Shown: piece after piece, positions 42,638 through 52,628 of the stretch
Position numbering within the stretch: position 1 is the first letter of the stretch
How the letters are laid out: every line of letters begins with the position of its first letter
NCBI GenBank assembly: GCA_051208035.1
Contig: JBPJFZ010000003.1
Location: 310,001-374,000 of the forward strand
Origin: JACKOB01 sp024234575
GTDB lineage: Bacteria; Pseudomonadota; Gammaproteobacteria; Pseudomonadales; Oleiphilaceae
DNA: 64,000 nt
Direction of reading: 5' to 3'
Translations under genes and position numbers: made by a program
The notes under the pieces: model-generated
Told to the model about the DNA's origin: nothing
Seen by the model: the letters and a program-made list of their open reading frames with translations, nothing else
The model's database searches: none

Positions 42638-44641
42638 ATGATGTCAGCAATACGGACAAGGTTTTTATCTGCGGGGGTGATTTTCCTTACTGCACTACTC
42701 TTTTCATTGAGTTCGGTTGGGGTTGCTGCTGAAGAAACCGATCAAAACTGGCGGGTGAATTTAAAGGATGCTGATATTCGCGCGTTTGTCAGTCAGGTTG
42801 CCGATATCACCGGTTATAGCTTTGTTATTGACCCGCGTGTGAAAGGTAAGGTAACGGTAATTTCTAATGCGCCGATGGATGCAAACGAAGTTTACGAGAT
42901 GTTTTTGTCTGTACTGCAGGTGCATGGGTTCACGGCAATCCCATCTGAGGAAGTCATTAAAATCGTTCAGCAAAATGAGGCGAAGCAGACCGCTGACAAT
43001 TTGGGCATGTTACATAAGGTGCCAACAGAGCAGGTAGTCACCAGGGTTATTCAAGTTAATAACGCGAATGCGCTGGAGCTAGTCCCAATACTTAGACCTA
43101 TGGTGGCAAAATATGGCCATTTGGCTGGTGTCGCCGCGGCGAATGCATTGATTATTAGCGATCATATTGCAAACATTGACCGCATCAGCAAAATCGTGGC
43201 TGAGCTGGACAGTCCTTCAAAATATGAGCTGGAAGTTGTCAAACTGAAGGATGCCTGGGTGGGGGACATGGTGAAGCTGCTGGAAGAGTTGGCACCCGCC
43301 GAGATCGGAAAAGGTAAAGTGAATGCAGCTGCCTCTAAGTTTAGTGTTGTTGCTGATGAGCGAAGTAACCGACTCATTATAAAAGGCGATGAGAATTTCC
43401 GAATTAAGATTAAATCACTGATTTCAAAGCTTGATCAACCCGCTACTAAGGGTGGTACAACACAGGTTATTAAGCTGAAGCATGCCGATGCAAAGGACCT
43501 TGCCGACCTCATAAAGGGTCTGATGGGGGATGTGCAAACTGAAAACAAAGAGCAGGGCACTGCAGCGAAGTCGAGTGTTGCCAGCGTATACGCTGATGAA
43601 GGCTTGAATGCACTGGTGATCAGAGCCGAGCCTTCAGTAATGAGAGAAGTCGAAGATGTCATTGCTCAGCTGGACATCCGGCGAGCACAGGTGTTAATTG
43701 AGGCAGCCATTGTCGAAGTCAGTGATGACACCAACAATGGCTTAGGTGTGCAGTGGGCAATTGCTGATTTGAACAACGCCTCGGTGCCAGCGGCATTAAG
43801 TAACTTTAGTAATGTTGGGGTAAGTGCATCACAGGTGCTTTCTGCAATTATCAATAAAGAGGCCACAGTTGCGCCCTCTGATGGTGTTACGGTTGGCTTT
43901 GGGGATGAAAGCTCCAGCGGAATATCTTGGGGTGTATTGGTGCAGGCGCTATCCTCGAATACAGATGCGAATTTATTGTCAACGCCGACCATCATTACAA
44001 TGGACAATCAAGAGTCGCAAATTATCGTTGGCCAGAACGTACCATTTAAAACTGGTGAGTCAACAACAACCGGTGATGGCACTTCCAATCCATTTACCAC
44101 CATTACCCGGGAAGACATCGGTGTTAAGCTCACCGTCACGCCAAGTGTGAGTGATGGTGATACAATTCGCCTTGAAATACAGCAAGAGATATCAAACGTT
44201 GCCGATAGCGTCGAATCGGCTTCGGATATTGTGACCAATAAGCGCGAAATTAAAACGTCAGTACTAGCCGATAACAAAGAAATCGTCGTTCTGGGTGGTT
44301 TGATTGCTGATGATCAGCGGCTTAGCGAAAGTAAAGTGCCGCTTTTGGGAGACATTCCATATTTAGGTGTTCTGTTTAAGAGTACCTCTATGAAAAAGAC
44401 CAAACGAAACCTTTTGGTATTTTTACGACCAACAATACTAAGAAGCAAAGAAGACAGCAGATCTGTTTCGCAGGATATGTATAACGGTCTTTGGGAACTG
44501 AATCTGGATATTGTTAACGAGCGAGTCGAGAATAGAAACCGGTCCAAGAAGCCTGAGCTCGATACGTTATTCAAGTCGAACTCACTTTATGCACCAGAGC
44601 AACTTCCAGAAGATACAGCAGACGCAGAGGTTAAGGAGTAA
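42638..44641 (+). CDS. gspD: Type II secretion system secretin GspD
   Basis: 667 residues with a signal peptide (VIFLTALLFSLSSVGVAAEE). N0-N3 domains follow (WRVNLKDADIRAFVSQVADI, YSFVIDPRVKGKVTVISNAP), then the secretin core with VPLLGDIPYLGVLFKSTS and KRNLLVFLRPTILR. It forms the outer-membrane pore of T2SS. An adjacent ATG at 42641 gives a nearly identical product. Transcribed with gspN and gspC. No gspE-gspM follow, so the rest of the apparatus must be encoded elsewhere. Confidence 0.95.
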   Translation: MMSAIRTRFLSAGVIFLTALLFSLSSVGVAAEETDQNWRVNLKDADIRAFVSQVADITGYSFVIDPRVKGKVTVISNAPMDANEVYEMFLSVLQVHGFTAIPSEEVIKIVQQNEAKQTADNLGMLHKVPTEQVVTRVIQVNNANALELVPILRPMVAKYGHLAGVAAANALIISDHIANIDRISKIVAELDSPSKYELEVVKLKDAWVGDMVKLLEELAPAEIGKGKVNAAASKFSVVADERSNRLIIKGDENFRIKIKSLISKLDQPATKGGTTQVIKLKHADAKDLADLIKGLMGDVQTENKEQGTAAKSSVASVYADEGLNALVIRAEPSVMREVEDVIAQLDIRRAQVLIEAAIVEVSDDTNNGLGVQWAIADLNNASVPAALSNFSNVGVSASQVLSAIINKEATVAPSDGVTVGFGDESSSGISWGVLVQALSSNTDANLLSTPTIITMDNQESQIIVGQNVPFKTGESTTTGDGTSNPFTTITREDIGVKLTVTPSVSDGDTIRLEIQQEISNVADSVESASDIVTNKREIKTSVLADNKEIVVLGGLIADDQRLSESKVPLLGDIPYLGVLFKSTSMKKTKRNLLVFLRPTILRSKEDSRSVSQDMYNGLWELNLDIVNERVENRNRSKKPELDTLFKSNSLYAPEQLPEDTADAEVKE

Positions 44642-44750
44642 TTGGAGAAGTAGTACCACCATTGCTTTTCTTCAGAGTGCTTTACGCCGAGTTAACCGAT
44701 CATGCAATCATGAAGCGCTGCCAGTATAACTGGTCGCGCTGATACTCTGG

Positions 44751-46766
44751 CTATTTGCGAATCATTAATGCTGGCATTGGGCAATCCAGGCAGCTCGCGA
44801 TAACCCTTAACACATCATACTCTTTTGTTGTAATAACGTTGTCTGCAAGAATTAAATCTGTGGCGGCATCCAATACGGCTGGTTTTAAAAGTGGAGACAA
44901 GTCTCGTAATTTATTAAAGGCAGCGCTAACCTCCCGGGTATTGCGTTTGCTCGTTAAAGGTTGTTGCGATTTGCCGCCACATAGTCGGTGAATTGAATCT
45001 TCCAGTATTGTTTTTGCAGCGGCTTCGTCCTGATGTGGCACTCCTGCCTGATATATCAAAGTCAAAATTGTATCTAACTCATCACTTAATTCGTGTAGCT
45101 TATAGGTTTGGCGAATCTTTGGCTTTCTCACCTTAGCGGGCAGTTGCAGTTCTAAAAACGAGAGACATAAAAACTCAAAGAGACTTATCTTTCCATCGGA
45201 TTTAGCCAGTGAAAATAGAGAGAATATAAGTGTTTCTCTTTGTTTTGTATCGAGTGTTTTTAGTGTTGGAGAGCAAAGCTCCAGCACTGGCATGCGCAGC
45301 TGGTTATCGATTCGTTCTGTTAGCGCAAAAATTGTCGTTATAGTTCCTACAGGAGGGAAGTTAAACCCTGATTGATTGTAGACGCTGGTTATTTCCTTTT
45401 CGCTTAGATTGTTTTCTTTAGCGATCAAGCAAATGATGATTAGTGCAGCCCCGGAAGGGGTATGGGTCAGTTCGTGAACTTCTTCGGGAAGCCTCTGTAA
45501 CAATAACCGTGCATGATCCACATCTTCGACAGAGACTTCGCCGGTTACTGTTTTAAAGGAGCTTGTGTTTGCACCTGCGTTTTTTTTCACTGGGGAAACA
45601 TAAGATATAGGAGGGAGTTCATTTACATTTTTCTTGTTGGTTACTGGCGAGGCTGAGGTGGAGCTTCCTGATGCGAATCCCTTAGCTTCTTTCGGCAGAT
45701 CAGCAGATGTTTTTGTTTGCTCATTAACAGGCGCTGGCTGTTGTTTGTTTCGATTTTTTGATCTCACTCGGGCAAACATGCTTCCACCCAGTGCATCGAT
45801 GCGCTCACGAATTGGTGGATGCGAGGCCAGCAGCTTGCTGAATCCTATTTTAACCGTTTCTCCAAAGCACATGTGATTCATGCTTTCGGCCTGAATCGTG
45901 TGAGTCAGGTAAGAAGATGATGTATGCTGATCTATTGTAAACAAGGCTCCGGCAATACCTTCCGGGTTGCGCGTAAATTGCACTGATGAAGCATCGGCAA
46001 GAAATTCGCGCTGGCGCGATACGGCGGCTTTTATCAGTCTGCCCATGAAGACGCCGACATAACCAATAATGGCTAAAGCCAAACCAAGTAAAAGCATGCC
46101 CCCTTCTTCTTTGGATCGCCGGGAACTATGTCGGCCTCTACTTGAAGAACGCATTAAAAACTGGCCGATATCTCCTACAAACAGAATGCCTGCCAGCAAG
46201 GCCATCAAGCGCAGATTTATCAACGTGTCGGCATGCAAAATATGACTGAATTCGTGGCCGATCACGCCTTGTAGTTCATCTCGGGAAAGTGTTACGAGCG
46301 CCCCCTGGGTAATCACAACCACAGTGTCTGCAGGCGTGTAGCCAGCGACGAATGCATTGATTGCCAGCTCTTGAGGCATGATAAATATCTCAGGCACAGG
46401 AAGTCCTGCGGCAATCGACATTTCTTCAACAACATTGATATATGTGCGTATTTCGGAAGAGCGGGAGTTAAGGTCTACGCGTTCCGCTCCGGCCATTTTC
46501 GCCACAGCAACACCACCGGACCCCAGTTTGATATAGCATGTAAGACTGCCAGCAATAATTACCAGTAGCGTCCCAAGTGCTGTATAGGCAGCGGGTGCTC
46601 CTAGCCACCACTGAGCTGTATCAAACTCGTAGCTGTTAGAAAACTTGAAGATAACAAAAATAGCGCCATTGACGGCAACAACTACGAGCAAAACAGCGAT
46701 AACAAACAACAGCAAGAGCAGGCTGGTTTTTCGTCTGGCGTTATCCTGGCGCTGAAAAAAGTCCAT
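44751..46766 (-). CDS. M48-family membrane metalloprotease, HtpX-like, with C-terminal extension
   Basis: 671 residues, far longer than HtpX (~290). Two N-terminal helices (residues ~14-40 and 57-80), then the zinc site HEFSH (His171-Glu172-His175) and the downstream ligand in SRQREFLADASSVQF. Two more helices follow the HExxH region. The C-terminal ~310 residues are soluble, with a linker rich in Ser/Pro/Lys and a helical domain (LLQRLPEEVHELTHTPSGAA, then LFSLAKSDGKISLFEFLCLS, which resembles a TerB-like fold). It sits 73 nt downstream of the lemA gene, a pairing known in many bacteria, so it may process or act with LemA. Function in quality control at the inner membrane. Confidence 0.88.
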   Translation of the reverse strand: MDFFQRQDNARRKTSLLLLLFVIAVLLVVVAVNGAIFVIFKFSNSYEFDTAQWWLGAPAAYTALGTLLVIIAGSLTCYIKLGSGGVAVAKMAGAERVDLNSRSSEIRTYINVVEEMSIAAGLPVPEIFIMPQELAINAFVAGYTPADTVVVITQGALVTLSRDELQGVIGHEFSHILHADTLINLRLMALLAGILFVGDIGQFLMRSSSRGRHSSRRSKEEGGMLLLGLALAIIGYVGVFMGRLIKAAVSRQREFLADASSVQFTRNPEGIAGALFTIDQHTSSSYLTHTIQAESMNHMCFGETVKIGFSKLLASHPPIRERIDALGGSMFARVRSKNRNKQQPAPVNEQTKTSADLPKEAKGFASGSSTSASPVTNKKNVNELPPISYVSPVKKNAGANTSSFKTVTGEVSVEDVDHARLLLQRLPEEVHELTHTPSGAALIIICLIAKENNLSEKEITSVYNQSGFNFPPVGTITTIFALTERIDNQLRMPVLELCSPTLKTLDTKQRETLIFSLFSLAKSDGKISLFEFLCLSFLELQLPAKVRKPKIRQTYKLHELSDELDTILTLIYQAGVPHQDEAAAKTILEDSIHRLCGGKSQQPLTSKRNTREVSAAFNKLRDLSPLLKPAVLDAATDLILADNVITTKEYDVLRVIASCLDCPMPALMIRK

Positions 46767-46839
46767 GGCTTGTCCTATCGATCATATCGGTCCTGAAGGC
46801 CCTCGTGCAAAATCCGCTTGAGATGGCGCAAAATGTTGA

Positions 46840-47433
46840 TCAGTTGAACGAGACCTTTACTGCTTGCTTGGCATCAGGCGTTTCTATTTCGAAGAGTTCA
46901 GTCTCTTTAAAAGCGAAAAAGCCCGCGACAAAGTTATTAGGAAACTGCTCGCGATAGGTGTGGTAAGTCATTACGGAGTCATTATAGGCCTGACGGGAGA
47001 ATGCTACTTTGTTTTCCGTACTGGTGAGTTCTTCCATCAGTTGCTGCATTGTTTCGTTGGCTTTTAGGTCCGGGTAGTTTTCTGATACGGCGTAGAAGTT
47101 TGCCAGCGCTTTATTTAGCATACCTTCAGCTCCGGAAAGTTTTTTAATCAGGCTGCCATCTTCAGGGTGACCAGATGCCTGTTGCGTTGCCGAGACGGCC
47201 TGACTTCTCGCTGCCATGACCTTTTCAAGGGTCTCTTGCTCATGCTTCATATAGGTTTTTGCTGTTTCAACCAGGTTTGGGATCAGGTCATGTCGTCGTT
47301 GCAGTTGCACGTCGATTTGTGCGAATGAGTTTTTAAAGCGGTTTTTAAGGCTGACGAGTTTGTTATAAATGCCAATGACAAAAAATATGGCACCGACTAT
47401 AACGACCAAGCCAATAATGGTTTTAATATCCAT
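46840..47433 (-). CDS. lemA: LemA family protein
   Basis: 197 residues. N-terminal transmembrane helix (TIIGLVVIVGAIFFVIGIYN) and a long helical domain with the family block NRFKNSFAQIDVQLQRRHDL, IPNLVETAKTYM and ANFYAVSENYPDLKANE. LemA proteins are outer-membrane- or inner-membrane-bound helical bundles of unclear function. First gene of a two-gene operon with the M48 protease. Its start aligns with the family. Confidence 0.93.
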   Translation of the reverse strand: MDIKTIIGLVVIVGAIFFVIGIYNKLVSLKNRFKNSFAQIDVQLQRRHDLIPNLVETAKTYMKHEQETLEKVMAARSQAVSATQQASGHPEDGSLIKKLSGAEGMLNKALANFYAVSENYPDLKANETMQQLMEELTSTENKVAFSRQAYNDSVMTYHTYREQFPNNFVAGFFAFKETELFEIETPDAKQAVKVSFN

Positions 47434-47522
47434 GTTTTTCCCCTGCCGTCTGGTTTAATAGTGTTAATCGCTCTGCGGTTTCGTCCTGATTGGCAAAATA
47501 TGGCAAGCCGCAGTTGGGTGTT

Positions 47523-49565
47523 CTATTCTCGGTTAAACGATTTTATGTATTTGATAACCTCGGAAGGCAGTACCGGCTTACTATAAAAGTAGCCTTGCCC
47601 CATCTCGCAGCCATTCTTTCTGAGGTAGGTTTCTTGCTCAAGTGTTTCTACCCCTTCGGCGATAACTTTAAGGCGGAGGGTTTTCCCAAGCTGGATGATA
47701 GCGTTTACTATGATTGTATCGTCATCATCGACGAATAAATCTCGCACGAACTGCTTGTCGATTTTAATTTTATCTATGGGCAGCCGCTTGAGATAGCTCA
47801 GGGAAGAGTAGCCCGTACCAAAGTCGTCTACAGAAATGGTTATTCCCAGCTCTTTAAGCATGTCTAGTTTTTCAGTGGCTTGTTCCATATTTTCCATAAA
47901 GCCGGTTTCTGTCACTTCTATTTCGATAGTGCTTGGGGGAATGTTATGTTTTTCCAGTGCTTGCTGAATGGTTACTTCAATATCAGGCTGTTTTAGCTGA
48001 TTTGCAGAAAGATTGATAGAAACATTGAGTTCGTTGCCTTGGGCGCGCCAGCTAGCGATCTGTGCACAGACCTGATGAATAACCCACTCGCCTATCTGAA
48101 TGATAGAGCCTTCACCTTCGGCTATGGGTATAAAAAGGTCAGGGGGAATGTTGCCCTGTTCCGGGTGTGTCCAGCGTAATAATGCTTCGACACCTGTAAT
48201 CAAATTGTTTTGATAGTCAATTTGCGGCTGGTATACGAGGTAGAGTTCGTTGCCTTCAATCGCATTTGCCAGGTCACGGCCAAGTTGTTTGCGCTTGCGC
48301 ATTTCGCTATCAACACTGGCAACGTAAAACTGGTATTGATTGCGGCTGACAGTTTTGGCCAGAGTCATTGTGTGCTCTGCCTTCTGCAAAAGCTTGTCAG
48401 GTTTTTCACCATCGTCAGGGAAGATCGTGATGCCGATAGTTGTGTGTAGACGAACCTCTTCGCATTCATTAAGCACGAAACCTTTGTTCAAGCCTTTAAT
48501 CAGGCCGTCCACCAGTTCTGCCGCTTTAAACGCCGAGCCTACATTGTAAATAAGCATGGCAAACTGATCGCCACCGAGACGTGATGCGATAAGCGGTGTG
48601 TCAAGTGATGAAGTGAGTCGCTCTGCATACATCTGCAGTAGCTGGTCGCCAGTACTGTATGTGTGTTGCTCGTTAATAGACTTAAAGTCGTCAATGCCAC
48701 AGCAGAAAACAGCAACCTTTTGTTTTAGTCTTCTTGCATCCTCCAGTGCATTTTCGAGATGATTGGTAAACATCAATCGATTTGGCAGGCCTGTAAGTGG
48801 GTCGTATTGTGAGAGCTTTAATACGCGTGCCTCTGCTGCCCGCCGCTTTTGCTGGTTTTCGGAAATCTCGCTAAACAACGTGTTGGTTGTCGTTACCCAC
48901 GTGCCAATTTCATCAGATTTGTGCCCCCGCGGAATTCTAAGTTGCTTTTCGCCGGGGTTAGATGGATCCACTTGCGCGATAGAGTTGATTAGCATCATGA
49001 TCGGGCGCGTGAGTAAAAAATGGCAAACAAAGAAAATGATCGCACCTAGTATCGCAGCCCGTATAAGTCCGGATAGCAGAACGATGCCGGATCGCTCAAT
49101 AAAATGACCCGTGCCGAGTGCGGTGTCTATCGTAATGACAAGATCGCCATAGTAGACTGGATCTGGATCGTTTTTGAGTAGTCGAATACTATATTTTCTT
49201 TCTCTTTGAAACAGTGGGTCAGAAAGCCAGCGAGATGAACTTTCGGTGAGAGGCCGGTTGCGTTCAGCAAGCACTGTCGCATCGGGATGCGTAATCGCGG
49301 CATACCTGATCGAGGTTCGTTTAAAAAGACCTTCAATAACTTGCTCTGCCAGTTCCGGATCAATGCTATAAACGGCCTGAGTAGCAGGTTGTTTTACAAC
49401 TTGCAAAAGTTGATTGGCATCGGCATCAAACTCGTCCTGAGCGCGCAGCGCATCAAGCCCTACTTGCGTCAGCCCTAAAATGGCCCCGACCAATAGCGCA
49501 GTGATCATTACCCAGCTTAATAAGCGGACCGCGATCTTCTTATTAGGAAATTTTTTTTCGTGCAT
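47523..49565 (-). CDS. Membrane-bound GGDEF/EAL c-di-GMP protein
   Basis: 680 residues. A transmembrane helix (~15-35), a periplasmic sensing region of about 120 residues, a second helix (~160-185), HAMP-like linker, then GGDEF (~250-410) and EAL (~430-670). The GGDEF signature is SRLGGDQF with Gln for Glu, so cyclase activity is doubtful. The EAL domain keeps GVEALLRW, INLSANQL, DDFGTGYSSLSYL, KIDKQFVRDL and EGVE, so it is likely an active c-di-GMP phosphodiesterase, perhaps activated by GTP at the GGDQF site. Monocistronic, on the same strand as sodB and lemA. Confidence 0.92.
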   Translation of the reverse strand: MHEKKFPNKKIAVRLLSWVMITALLVGAILGLTQVGLDALRAQDEFDADANQLLQVVKQPATQAVYSIDPELAEQVIEGLFKRTSIRYAAITHPDATVLAERNRPLTESSSRWLSDPLFQRERKYSIRLLKNDPDPVYYGDLVITIDTALGTGHFIERSGIVLLSGLIRAAILGAIIFFVCHFLLTRPIMMLINSIAQVDPSNPGEKQLRIPRGHKSDEIGTWVTTTNTLFSEISENQQKRRAAEARVLKLSQYDPLTGLPNRLMFTNHLENALEDARRLKQKVAVFCCGIDDFKSINEQHTYSTGDQLLQMYAERLTSSLDTPLIASRLGGDQFAMLIYNVGSAFKAAELVDGLIKGLNKGFVLNECEEVRLHTTIGITIFPDDGEKPDKLLQKAEHTMTLAKTVSRNQYQFYVASVDSEMRKRKQLGRDLANAIEGNELYLVYQPQIDYQNNLITGVEALLRWTHPEQGNIPPDLFIPIAEGEGSIIQIGEWVIHQVCAQIASWRAQGNELNVSINLSANQLKQPDIEVTIQQALEKHNIPPSTIEIEVTETGFMENMEQATEKLDMLKELGITISVDDFGTGYSSLSYLKRLPIDKIKIDKQFVRDLFVDDDDTIIVNAIIQLGKTLRLKVIAEGVETLEQETYLRKNGCEMGQGYFYSKPVLPSEVIKYIKSFNRE

Positions 49566-49815
49566 TATGGTCGTAGTTGTTCACTGTTAAGTTGAATCCA
49601 GCATGAAGGCTGTTCTGCCGACTTTGCCTGCTAAAGGTCATATTTTTAATAAGAAATGTGATCAACAAATAACCTAAGTGATGTCAGTAAGCATGTTTTG
49701 TAAGTGTAGACAATTAATACTGTTTTTTGTAGCGGCAGGAAGATTTTGATTGCGGATGGATCAGTAGATTAAAATCCAGAGAGGGGGGAGGTTGATATTG
49801 TGTCTTGGGGAAGTC

Positions 49816-49841
49816 AGAGAGCCCGGTTAGAGGCTCTCTTT
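49816..49841. terminator. Hairpin downstream of sodB
   Basis: GAGAGCC (49817-49823) / GGCTCTC (49832-49838) with an 8-nt loop, flanked by one more A-T pair and TTT on the plus strand. It lies 12-30 nt after the sodB stop; the U-run is on the plus-strand side, so its use as the sodB terminator is unsure. Confidence 0.4.
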
Positions 49842-49849
49842 CGGGGCAT

Positions 49850-50431
49850 TTATCCTGCGAAATTAGCAGATACAAATTCCCAGTTTACCAGTGCCCAGAA
49901 AGCTTTGAGGTAATCAGGGCGAACATTGCGATAATCGATATAATACGCGTGTTCCCACAAATCACAGGTCAGCAAAGGCTTGTCTTCAGTGGTCAGTGGT
50001 GTGGCTGCATTGCTAGTGTTAACAATAGCAACCGAGCCGTCGGCTTTTTTCACAAGCCAGGTCCAGCTTGAACCAAAGTTGTTTACTGCTTTGTCATTAA
50101 ACTGTGCCTGGAACTCTGCAAATGAACCAAACGCTTTGTTAATTGCATCTGCCAGAGCACCAGTAGGTTCGCCGCCGCCTTTAGGTGACAGTCCATTCCA
50201 GTAAAACGTATGGTTCCAGATTTGCGCCGCATTGTTGAAAACAGGGCCAGAAGAGGTTTTCACAACTTCCTCGAGTGATTTGCCTTCAAACTCAGTGCCA
50301 GGAACCAGGCCATTCAGCTTAACAACATAAGTGTTGTGGTGTTTGCCGTAGTGAAAGTCAAGCGTTTCAGCCGAAATGTGTGGCTCGAGCGCGTTTCTTT
50401 CGTAAGGTAATGGAGGTAATTCAAATGCCAT
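49850..50431 (-). CDS. sodB: Superoxide dismutase (Fe)
   Basis: 193 residues. Starts MAFELPPLPYERNALEPHIS; metal ligands are His27 in FHYGKHHNTYV, the His in QIWNHTFYW, and Asp/His in CDLWEHAYYIDYRN. The FGSSWTWLVKK context and length are those of Fe-type SodB. Detoxifies superoxide in the cytoplasm. GGAGAA lies 6-8 nt before the ATG at 50431; the upstream frame to 50476 is not used. Confidence 0.97.
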   Translation of the reverse strand: MAFELPPLPYERNALEPHISAETLDFHYGKHHNTYVVKLNGLVPGTEFEGKSLEEVVKTSSGPVFNNAAQIWNHTFYWNGLSPKGGGEPTGALADAINKAFGSFAEFQAQFNDKAVNNFGSSWTWLVKKADGSVAIVNTSNAATPLTTEDKPLLTCDLWEHAYYIDYRNVRPDYLKAFWALVNWEFVSANFAG

Positions 50432-50634
50432 ATGATGGTTCTCCGTATTATGTATTATCTTTCTGTTTTTAAACACGTTTTACTGTGTGCTGTTGTTGCG
50501 AAAAGCATGCAAAAATTGTTGTTACGTGACATAAAGGCCCTCAATAATAGCACCTGATATGGTGTTTATCTATCTGATTTGAAGTGCTATTTTGACGCTG
50601 ATATGTAGTCGATGTCTTGTATCGCGGCTCATTT

Positions 50635-51783
50635 TTAACTGTCCGTTGAGTCGTCACTTTTTACTGTTCGGGTTAGACTGCACTCGAAGGCTGGGCACGA
50701 TGGGATGTGCTCAATGGTATTCTCGACGCGCCAGATGAGCTCTTTGTACGAATCAGCAACAATGTTGATATGCCCGATCTTGCGACCCGCGCGCTCTTCT
50801 TTACCGTACATATGCAGGTGTACGTAAGGCAATTTAAGAGTGCTTTCTTTATTGCCTGCAGTGCCGATCAGGTTAATCATGCATGTTGGGCTGATGGCGC
50901 TTGTGTCACCAAGCGGTAGCCCTGCGATAGCGCGAATATGGTTTTCAAATTGACTGCACTTGGCCCCATTCATGCTCCAGTGTCCGGAGTTGTGGACACG
51001 CGGTGCCATTTCGTTGGCCAGCAATCCTCGCGGAGTAACGAATAGCTCGAGCGTTAGTACACCGACATGCCCCAGCTCATTTAAAAGATCACGAATATAA
51101 CTCTCTGCAACAGATTTTACATCGTTGTTTAGTTCAGGCGCAGGTGCAATGGAGTATCGCAGAATGCCATCTTTGTGCACATTTTCGGCCATCGGGTAGA
51201 ACGCCACGTCACCGTCTCTGGAGCGTACGGCAATCATTGATACTTCGCGGTCAAACTCCACAAAAGACTCTACGACGAGGGTATTGTGGCCAATAGACTG
51301 CCACGCGGCAGTAGCATCTTCTGGGGATTTCAGTACCGCCTGACCTTTTCCGTCATAGCCGTCGGTGGCAGATTTGGCGACAACGGGGCAGCCCAACTCA
51401 GTTGCGGCTTGTTTGAGCTCTTCGGCACTGGTGGCAACTTTATATGATGCGGTGGGGATACCAAGCTGCGCGAATAGTTTTTTCTCTTCCACACGGTTTT
51501 GGCAGATGCGGATAGACTTCGAAGAGGGGTAAAGTGGCTTAAATTTCTCTACTTCTTGTGTTAACCCTAAGGGGATGTTTTCGAATTCGTAAGTAGCAAC
51601 ATCGATTTGTGCCAGAAACTCGTTAAGCTTTTCGTGATGGCTGCTTGCGTCAACAATGATTTCACCGATACCTGCGGTCGGAGATCCTGACGTGTCATAA
51701 AACGAAAAGGATGCATCAAGAGGAAGCCCAGCCAAAGCCAGCATTCTGCCTAGTTGGCCTGCGCCTAATATACCAATCCGCAT
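50635..51783 (-). CDS. purK: 5-(carboxyamino)imidazole ribonucleotide synthase PurK
   Basis: 382 residues. MRIGILGAGQLGRMLALAGL opens an ATP-grasp enzyme that adds bicarbonate to AIR using ATP (de novo purine synthesis). Later family blocks: CPVVAKSATDGYDGKGQAVL, FDREVSMIAVRSRDG, NEMAPRVHNSGHWSMNGA. The ATG at 51783 has GGGAG before it. It follows purE by 74 nt on the same strand, the usual operon. Confidence 0.97.
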   Translation of the reverse strand: MRIGILGAGQLGRMLALAGLPLDASFSFYDTSGSPTAGIGEIIVDASSHHEKLNEFLAQIDVATYEFENIPLGLTQEVEKFKPLYPSSKSIRICQNRVEEKKLFAQLGIPTASYKVATSAEELKQAATELGCPVVAKSATDGYDGKGQAVLKSPEDATAAWQSIGHNTLVVESFVEFDREVSMIAVRSRDGDVAFYPMAENVHKDGILRYSIAPAPELNNDVKSVAESYIRDLLNELGHVGVLTLELFVTPRGLLANEMAPRVHNSGHWSMNGAKCSQFENHIRAIAGLPLGDTSAISPTCMINLIGTAGNKESTLKLPYVHLHMYGKEERAGRKIGHINIVADSYKELIWRVENTIEHIPSCPAFECSLTRTVKSDDSTDS

Positions 51784-51857
51784 AATTTGACTCCCGGAGT
51801 ACACAAGTTATTGGTTGTTGCTAAGGTTTGTTGAGTCTGTCTGAGCCTTGTTTAAAA

Positions 51858-52358
51858 CTATAGATCGGGTTCTGGGTTATTTAGCACTGATTCTGTTTGG
51901 TGCTTGCGGAATGCAATCAGGGCTTCCCTGACACTGACATCTTCCAAGGCGACTATTTGAGCGGCCAGTATGCCTGCATTAGTGGCCCCAGCTTTACCTA
52001 TTGCCAAGGTTGCAACCGGAACGCCACCGGGCATTTGTACAATAGATAGCAATGAGTCGAGGCCATTCAGTGTTTTGGATTGTACGGGCACCCCCAATAT
52101 GGGCAGGTGGGTTTTTGCTGCCACCATGCCAGGCAGATGCGCTGCCCCGCCGGCACCAGCTATAATGGTTTTTAATCCGCGACTTGCCGCTTGTTCAGCA
52201 TATTGGAAGAGCAGGTCTGGCGTTCGATGTGCCGAAACGACCCGTTTTTCGTAACTTACGCCCAGTTTATCCAGCATTTCGGCGGCATACTGCATTGTTG
52301 GCCAATCTGATTTAGAGCCCATAATTAAACCGACAACGGGTGTTTTACTTTCTGGCAT
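51858..52358 (-). CDS. purE: 5-(carboxyamino)imidazole ribonucleotide mutase PurE
   Basis: 166 residues. GLIMGSKSDWPTMQYAAEML, then VVSAHRTPD and IAGAGGAAHLPGMVAAKTHL, are invariant class I PurE signatures. It moves the carboxyl group from N5 to C4 of CAIR. Start at the ATG 52358 rather than the TTG at 52367. First gene of purE-purK; the upstream region (52359-52628) also carries the promoter of the divergent coiled-coil gene. Confidence 0.97.
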   Translation of the reverse strand: MPESKTPVVGLIMGSKSDWPTMQYAAEMLDKLGVSYEKRVVSAHRTPDLLFQYAEQAASRGLKTIIAGAGGAAHLPGMVAAKTHLPILGVPVQSKTLNGLDSLLSIVQMPGGVPVATLAIGKAGATNAGILAAQIVALEDVSVREALIAFRKHQTESVLNNPEPDL

Positions 52359-52628
52359 AGCTTTCAACTCTATATATTATGTGTATTTCTGCCTGCGAAG
52401 CCGTCTTGTGCGTTATGCTTTACCAAGTAGCCACTGATGAAATTGAAAAATAGCCGGGCATTTTAAGTATTCACATGGGCTTATGCAAATAACTCGCGGT
52501 TTTGCCATGCCAGTGAGCAATAGAAGTGCCCCGTTGCCAGCGCTTCTTTGTCCAAAGTGTTTAAAACAAGGTGTTAAAATAGCGTTGATTTGCTAATGTT
52601 TGCGAAAAATTCTTTGAGGTAGATGTAT

